A stretch of DNA of 64,000 nt from Aromatoleum evansii (GTDB lineage Bacteria; Pseudomonadota; Gammaproteobacteria; Burkholderiales; Rhodocyclaceae), in NCBI RefSeq assembly GCF_012910805.1, contig NZ_WTVK01000026.1, forward strand, positions 1 through 64,000, in the 5' to 3' direction. Within the stretch, counting starts at the first letter, position 1; each line of letters begins with the position of its first letter. Below the pieces are notes generated by a model. That model was not told where the DNA came from. It made no database searches and saw nothing but the letters and a program-made list of their open reading frames with translations. The translations under genes were made by a program, and so were the position numbers. Shown one piece after another: positions 59,352 to 64,000 of the stretch.

Positions 59352-60551
59352 TTATTCGGCGCGCAGTGCCGCGACCGCATCGAGGCGCGCGGCACGGATC
59401 GCGGGAAGCACGCCGGCGAGGAGTCCGATCACCACCGCGAGCCCCTCCGCGATGACGACGAAATGCCAGGGCGTATGGACCGGGAGGGCCGGCAGGATCA
59501 GTCCGACGAGCCGAGCGGAGCCCGCCCCGGCAATCAGCCCGAGCACGCCGCCGATGGCGGCGAGGGCGACCGCCTCGGCGAGGAAGAGGCCCAGGATGGT
59601 CGCCCGTCGCGCGCCGATCGCGACGAGCAGCCCGATCTCGTTGGTGCGCTCGGTGACGGCGATGGTCATGATCGTGACGATGCCCACTGCGCCGACGAGC
59701 AGCGAAATGCCACCCAGCGCGCCGACCGCGGCGGTGAGGATGTCGAGGATGTTGGACAGGCGCGCGAGCATGTCTTCCTGCGTCGTGAGCGTGACGTCGT
59801 CCTGGCCGTGGCGGGCGACGAGCACCTTCCGTATTCCGGGCGCGACGAGCGACGCGGGAAGCGCTTCGTCGTAGGTGACGTTGATCTCCATCAGCCCTTC
59901 GCGGTTATAGAGCGAGAGCGCGCGCGAGGTCGGGATGTAGGCCGTGTCATCGAGGTCGACACCGAGGAACTGGCCCTTTTCCTCCATGACGCCGATCACG
60001 CGGTAGCGTTCGCCGCCGATGCGCAGGCGCTCGCCCAGCGCGTTGGCGTTGCCGAAGAGTTCGTACTTCAGCTTGGCGCCGAGCACGACGAAGGCGCGCG
60101 CGCCGTTCGGGTCGTCGGGCGGGAGGAAGCGCCCGACGCGCGCATGCATCGAGAAGATGCGATGCATTTCCGGGCCGACGCCATACACGCTCGTGCGACG
60201 CACGCGGCCCGCGCCTTCGACATCCGAATTGCCCCACACGATCGGGGTTACGCCCGTGACGTGCGGCACGCGTTCGAGCGCGAGCGCGTCGTCGAGGGTG
60301 AGCTGGCGGGCCGTGCTCGGCAGGCCGGGCGGTCCGCCGCGTGTGCCTTGCCGGCCCGGCGTGATCTCGATGATGTTGGTGCCGAATTGCGTGAACTCGT
60401 TGAGCACGAAGCGGTGCAGGCCCTCGCCGATGGAGGTCAGCAGGATCACCGCGGCGATGCCGACGCCGATACCCAGCAGGGTCAGGAAGCTGCGCAGGCG
60501 GTGGGCGAGCAGCGAGCGCAGCGCGAGTTGGATGAAATCGCGCAGGCTCAT
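59352..60551 (-). CDS. MacB-type ABC transporter permease
   Basis: A 399-residue inner-membrane permease with the FtsX/MacB layout: one N-terminal helix (LRSFLTLLGIGVGIAAVILL), a large periplasmic MacB_PCD domain (about 45-260), and three C-terminal helices. VTERTNEIGLLVAIGARRATI is the coupling-helix region and the end PAIRAARLDAVAALRAE is typical. Its start overlaps the preceding permease stop by 4 bp. With the second permease, the ATPase and the adaptor it forms an export module. Confidence 0.9.
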   Translation of the reverse strand: MSLRDFIQLALRSLLAHRLRSFLTLLGIGVGIAAVILLTSIGEGLHRFVLNEFTQFGTNIIEITPGRQGTRGGPPGLPSTARQLTLDDALALERVPHVTGVTPIVWGNSDVEGAGRVRRTSVYGVGPEMHRIFSMHARVGRFLPPDDPNGARAFVVLGAKLKYELFGNANALGERLRIGGERYRVIGVMEEKGQFLGVDLDDTAYIPTSRALSLYNREGLMEINVTYDEALPASLVAPGIRKVLVARHGQDDVTLTTQEDMLARLSNILDILTAAVGALGGISLLVGAVGIVTIMTIAVTERTNEIGLLVAIGARRATILGLFLAEAVALAAIGGVLGLIAGAGSARLVGLILPALPVHTPWHFVVIAEGLAVVIGLLAGVLPAIRAARLDAVAALRAE

Positions 60552-61756
60552 CGGCGGGACAGGGCCTGCACGGGGTCGAGGCGTGCCGCGCGCCGGGCGG
60601 GCATCACGCCGAACAGGATGCCGGTCGCGAGCGCGGTGCCGATGCCGGCGAACACCGCCCAGTCGGGCGGCCACGCGGGCAGGACCGGGAAGGCGAGGCG
60701 CAGCGCCCATGCGCCGAGATGCCCCAGCGCGAAGCCGGCGAGCGCACCCGCGAGCGACAGCAGTGCGGCCTCGGTGAGGAAGGCGAGGCGGATGTTGCGT
60801 CCGGTGGCACCGAGTGCCTTGAGCAGGCCGATCTCTGCGGTGCGCTGCGTCACCGCGACCAGCATCACGTTCATGACGAGGATGCCGGCCACCGCGAGGC
60901 TGATCGCCGCAATGCCCGCGACCGCCATCGTCAGCGCGCCGAGGATGCGGTCGAAGGTGCCGAGCACCGCGTCCTGCGTGATCAGCGTGACGTCGAGTTC
61001 GCCTTCGCGGCGCAGGCGCATGATGTCCTCGAGTTGCTGCTTCGCCGGCCCGATCGCCTCGCGGCTGCGCGCCTCGACGATGATGCGGAAGAGGTTGTTG
61101 GTGTTGAACATCGCCTGCGCGGTCGCGACCGGTACGAACACCAGTTCGTCGGTGTTCATGCCCAGGCCCTGCCCGGTCTTGTCGAGCACGCCGATCACGC
61201 GCAGGCGCCGGTCGCCGACGCGCACGATGCGGCCGATCGCCGGCTCGTTGCCGAAGATCTCGGCGCGGAGCTTGGTGCCGAGGACGGCGACCGCCGAGGC
61301 GCGGCCGAGGTCCTCGCGTGGCAGGAAGCTGCCTTCGGCCATGCGGAAGGCGCGGATGTCGACGTAGTCGCCGCTGGTGCCCACGACCATCGCCTCGCGC
61401 AACCGTCCGCCCCAGGCGATCTCGGAGTTGCCCACCGACAGCGGCGCCATGCGGGTGACCAGCGGGGCGCGCAGGAGGGCTTCGGCGTCGCGCACCGTGA
61501 GGTCGCGCGGTGTGCTCGTGATGATGTTGCCGAGGCCGAGCCCGCCCGTGGCGGTGCGGCCGGGCAGCACGATCACGAGGTTGCTGCCGAGGGCCGAGAA
61601 TTCATTCACGACGTAGCGTCGCGCGCCGTCGCCGAGCGCCGTGAGCACGACGACCGCTGCCACGCCGATCGACATCGCCAGCACCATCAGCGCGGTGCGC
61701 AGCGGATAACCGGTGGCGGCGCGAGTGGCGAAACGCAGCGTGTCGGCGGGTGTCAT
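60548..61756 (-). CDS. MacB-type ABC transporter permease
   Basis: A 402-residue permease paralogous to its downstream neighbour: TM1 in TALMVLAMSIGVAAVVVLTAL, a MacB_PCD periplasmic domain, three C-terminal helices, and VTQRTAEIGLLKALGATGRNIR before the last pair. The end reads MPARRAARLDPVQALSRR. The ATG at 61756 is chosen because the 21-residue upstream extension is encoded by the intergenic repeat. Two different permeases suggest a heterodimer, unlike homodimeric MacB. Confidence 0.88.
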   Translation of the reverse strand: MTPADTLRFATRAATGYPLRTALMVLAMSIGVAAVVVLTALGDGARRYVVNEFSALGSNLVIVLPGRTATGGLGLGNIITSTPRDLTVRDAEALLRAPLVTRMAPLSVGNSEIAWGGRLREAMVVGTSGDYVDIRAFRMAEGSFLPREDLGRASAVAVLGTKLRAEIFGNEPAIGRIVRVGDRRLRVIGVLDKTGQGLGMNTDELVFVPVATAQAMFNTNNLFRIIVEARSREAIGPAKQQLEDIMRLRREGELDVTLITQDAVLGTFDRILGALTMAVAGIAAISLAVAGILVMNVMLVAVTQRTAEIGLLKALGATGRNIRLAFLTEAALLSLAGALAGFALGHLGAWALRLAFPVLPAWPPDWAVFAGIGTALATGILFGVMPARRAARLDPVQALSRR

Positions 61757-61926
61757 CAGGCCTCCCGCCGGGCCGCCCCAAGGGAGGCCTGCGCCCCCTT
61801 GGGGGGCAGCGAGTAACACGAGCGTGGGGGGCGTCTCATCTCAGGCCTCCCGCCGGGCTGCCCCAAGGGAGGCCTGCGTCCCCTATTGGGGGCAGCGGGT
61901 AACGCGAGCGTGATAGTGGTTTCATC
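61757..61926. repeat. Tandem duplication of about 85 bp between ABC genes
   Basis: Two head-to-tail copies begin CAGGCCTCCCGCCGGGC at 61757 and 61842. Each holds the dyad GCCCCAAGGGAGGC followed by a G-rich run and GGCAGCG(A/G)GTAAC(A/G)CGAGCGTG, diverging toward the end; both end in TCATCTCA-like sequence. They separate the ATPase stop-side from the permease start. Such GCCCCAAGGGAGGC units are common intergenic repeats in Betaproteobacteria. Confidence 0.8.
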
Positions 61927-62619
<693 letters not shown>

Positions 62620-62627
62620 CGCCGCCC

Positions 62628-63791
62628 TCAGCGCGAGGCCCCGGCCCCGTTTTCCGGCCGTACGCGGGCGCCGTCCTTCACGCCTTCGCGTTCGAGCGAA
62701 GCGGCGATGCGGTCGCCTTCGGCGAGGCCTTCGAGCACCTCGGTGAATTCCCAGTTCGAGACGCCGGCCTTGATCACGCGCTCCTCGAGCAGGCCGTCAT
62801 CGGCGCGGTAAAGCAGCACGCGATTACCCTCGCGCAGCGTGGAGGTCGGCACGCGCAGCGTGTTCTCGCGTACGGCCAGCACGATCTCGGCGTCCGCGCT
62901 GTAGCCGACGAGCAGCCCCTTGGCGTCCTCGGGGTTCACGAAGTCGATGTCGACCTCGACCGTCCGCGCCTGTTTCTCCACGGCCGTGATGTAGGGCGCG
63001 ATGCGTTTTACACGTGCGTCGAAAACCTTGCCCGGCATGGCGTCGAGCGTCACGCGTGTGGGTTGGCCGGGATGGATCTTCGGCGCGTCGATCTCGTCCA
63101 TCGGCGCCTTCACATAGAGACAGCTGTCGTCGATGAGGTCGATCGCAGGCGGCGTCGGCACGCCCGGTGGGGACGGCGTCGAGTATTCGCCCAGCTCCCC
63201 GGTGATCTTCGCGACGGTGCCGGCAAACGGCGCGATCAGCACCGTGCGCTGGCGGTCGGTGGATGTCGCGGCGATCTGCGCCTCGGCCGTGCGCGTGTCG
63301 GCGCGGGCGGTTTCGCAGGCGGCGCGGCGCGCCCGCGCCTCGGTGCGCGCCTGCTCGACGCGTGAGGTGGAGACGAACCTGCGCTGGAACAGATCCTCCT
63401 GGCGCGCAGCCTCGCGCTCGGCATTGTCGGCCTGCGAGCAGGCTTCCTGCACGCGCTTGCGCGCGGTCTCGAGCTGGGCGCGATTGACCGTGAGGCGCGC
63501 CTCCTGGTCGTCGTTCCACAGGCGCAGCAGCACCTGCCCGGCCTGCACGCGGTCGCCTTCCTTGACGCCGAGGTAGTCGATGCGCCCGCCGATGATGGTC
63601 GACAGTTTCGTGCGCTGGCAGGCTTCGATCTCGCCCGCGCGCGTGTTCGACAGCGTCGCCTCGACCGTGCCGCGGGCGACCTCGACGAGCCGCACGGCGA
63701 TCGGCTTCGGCCGGGTGAACCACCAGATCCCCCCGCCGATCAGGGCGAGGACGACGAAGACGATCAGGCTGCGTCGGACGAAGGGTTTCAT
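62628..63791 (-). CDS. HlyD/MacA-family periplasmic adaptor
   Basis: A 387-residue membrane-fusion protein. One N-terminal helix (about 8-26) is followed by a barrel-sandwich (lipoyl) motif YLGVKEGDRVQAGQVLLRLW, a long alpha hairpin (about 90-170, rich in Arg, Glu, Gln), the returning lipoyl half TVLIAPFAGTVAKITGELGEY, and a beta-barrel domain with VTLDAMPGKVFDARVKRIAPY. It links the ABC permeases to an outer-membrane channel. No TolC-like gene is in the module. It is the first gene of the efflux operon. Confidence 0.9.
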   Translation of the reverse strand: MKPFVRRSLIVFVVLALIGGGIWWFTRPKPIAVRLVEVARGTVEATLSNTRAGEIEACQRTKLSTIIGGRIDYLGVKEGDRVQAGQVLLRLWNDDQEARLTVNRAQLETARKRVQEACSQADNAEREAARQEDLFQRRFVSTSRVEQARTEARARRAACETARADTRTAEAQIAATSTDRQRTVLIAPFAGTVAKITGELGEYSTPSPPGVPTPPAIDLIDDSCLYVKAPMDEIDAPKIHPGQPTRVTLDAMPGKVFDARVKRIAPYITAVEKQARTVEVDIDFVNPEDAKGLLVGYSADAEIVLAVRENTLRVPTSTLREGNRVLLYRADDGLLEERVIKAGVSNWEFTEVLEGLAEGDRIAASLEREGVKDGARVRPENGAGASR

Positions 63792-63881
63792 GAGGCTCCT
63801 GCGTGGTTTCCAAACGGCATGTCCAGGTCGATGATCCGCCCTTCGTCCGGGACGCGCAACCGCGCAGGGCGCCTTGCTTCC

Positions 63882-64000
63882 TCAGCTCCTGGCCTTGGCC
63901 CAGGAGTCCTTCAGCGTCACGGTGCGGTTGAACACCGGCGCGCCAGCCTGCGAATCCACGCGGTCGGCGACGAAGTAGCCGTGGCGTTCGAACTGGAAGC
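63882..64000 (-). CDS. glnS: Glutaminyl-tRNA synthetase, C-terminal end (partial)
   Basis: The last 38 codons of a leftward gene that enters from beyond the window. The encoded end [19 protein letters not shown], then [19 protein letters not shown], matches the anticodon-binding C-terminus of GlnRS (E. coli ends PVFNRTVGLRDTWAK). The TGA stop is at 63882-63884. It is followed leftward by 90 bp and the efflux adaptor gene. Confidence 0.9.
   Translation of the reverse strand, partial: FQFERHGYFVADRVDSQAGAPVFNRTVTLKDSWAKARS

Overview
The window reads as chromosomal DNA of a high-GC betaproteobacterium, most likely Rhodocyclales (Azoarcus/Aromatoleum/Thauera type). This is inferred from codon use, a GTP-dependent PEP carboxykinase beside a MaeB-type malic enzyme, a separate RfaE1 heptose kinase, an Anr/FNR-like TTGAT-CTGG-CTCAA site, and REP-like palindromes. 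No tRNA, rRNA, CRISPR, insertion sequence or prophage gene was seen. The clear folded RNA is a cobalamin riboswitch.

Layout. 158-1591: sodium:amino-acid symporter. 1854-24000: a lipopolysaccharide locus of about 22 kb. Its rightward half holds a carbamoyltransferase, a sulfotransferase, four glycosyltransferase-like genes, an O-antigen-ligase-like protein and MsbA. Its leftward half is a tightly overlapping operon reading rfaE1, hldD, waaF, waaC, waaG, rfaP and three further sugar-kinase-like genes, one of which carries two kinase domains. A sulfatase-fold phosphotransferase lies between the halves. With a kinase-like gene next to msbA, five genes and six kinase-like domains serve this locus. 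Two lower-GC patches (about 3580-5743 and 8727-10033) look transferred.

24030-35774: cobalamin synthesis and uptake. cobC, cobS, cobT and cobU read left; a riboswitch then btuB, btuC, btuD, cobO, cobA and cobB read right. A membrane GGDEF-like gene whose active-site motif is ENDQF but whose RxxD inhibitory site is intact sits inside the left arm.

36017-48457: mixed housekeeping genes: tag, two GcvA-like LysR regulators, an ACP phosphodiesterase, lutABC for lactate use, an EamA transporter, a YgiQ-type radical SAM protein, an AmpD-type amidase and a lytic transglycosylase. 48500-54226: an aminotransferase, then divergent pckG and maeB, which together cover the PEP/pyruvate/C4-acid node. 54323-58969: a patatin, a PbpG-type peptidase, an IclR regulator and an RluF-like pseudouridine synthase. 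59352-63791: a MacB-type efflux module (two permeases, ATPase, adaptor). The window ends inside glnS.

The observations most worth checking are the kinase-rich LPS core operon with its two-domain kinase, the degenerate GGDEF protein in the B12 cluster, the terminator-like hairpin just after a possible promoter of the pseudouridine synthase gene, the anaerobic-type box in front of a small cysteine-rich protein, and the palindrome between a 58-residue protein gene and a LysR gene.
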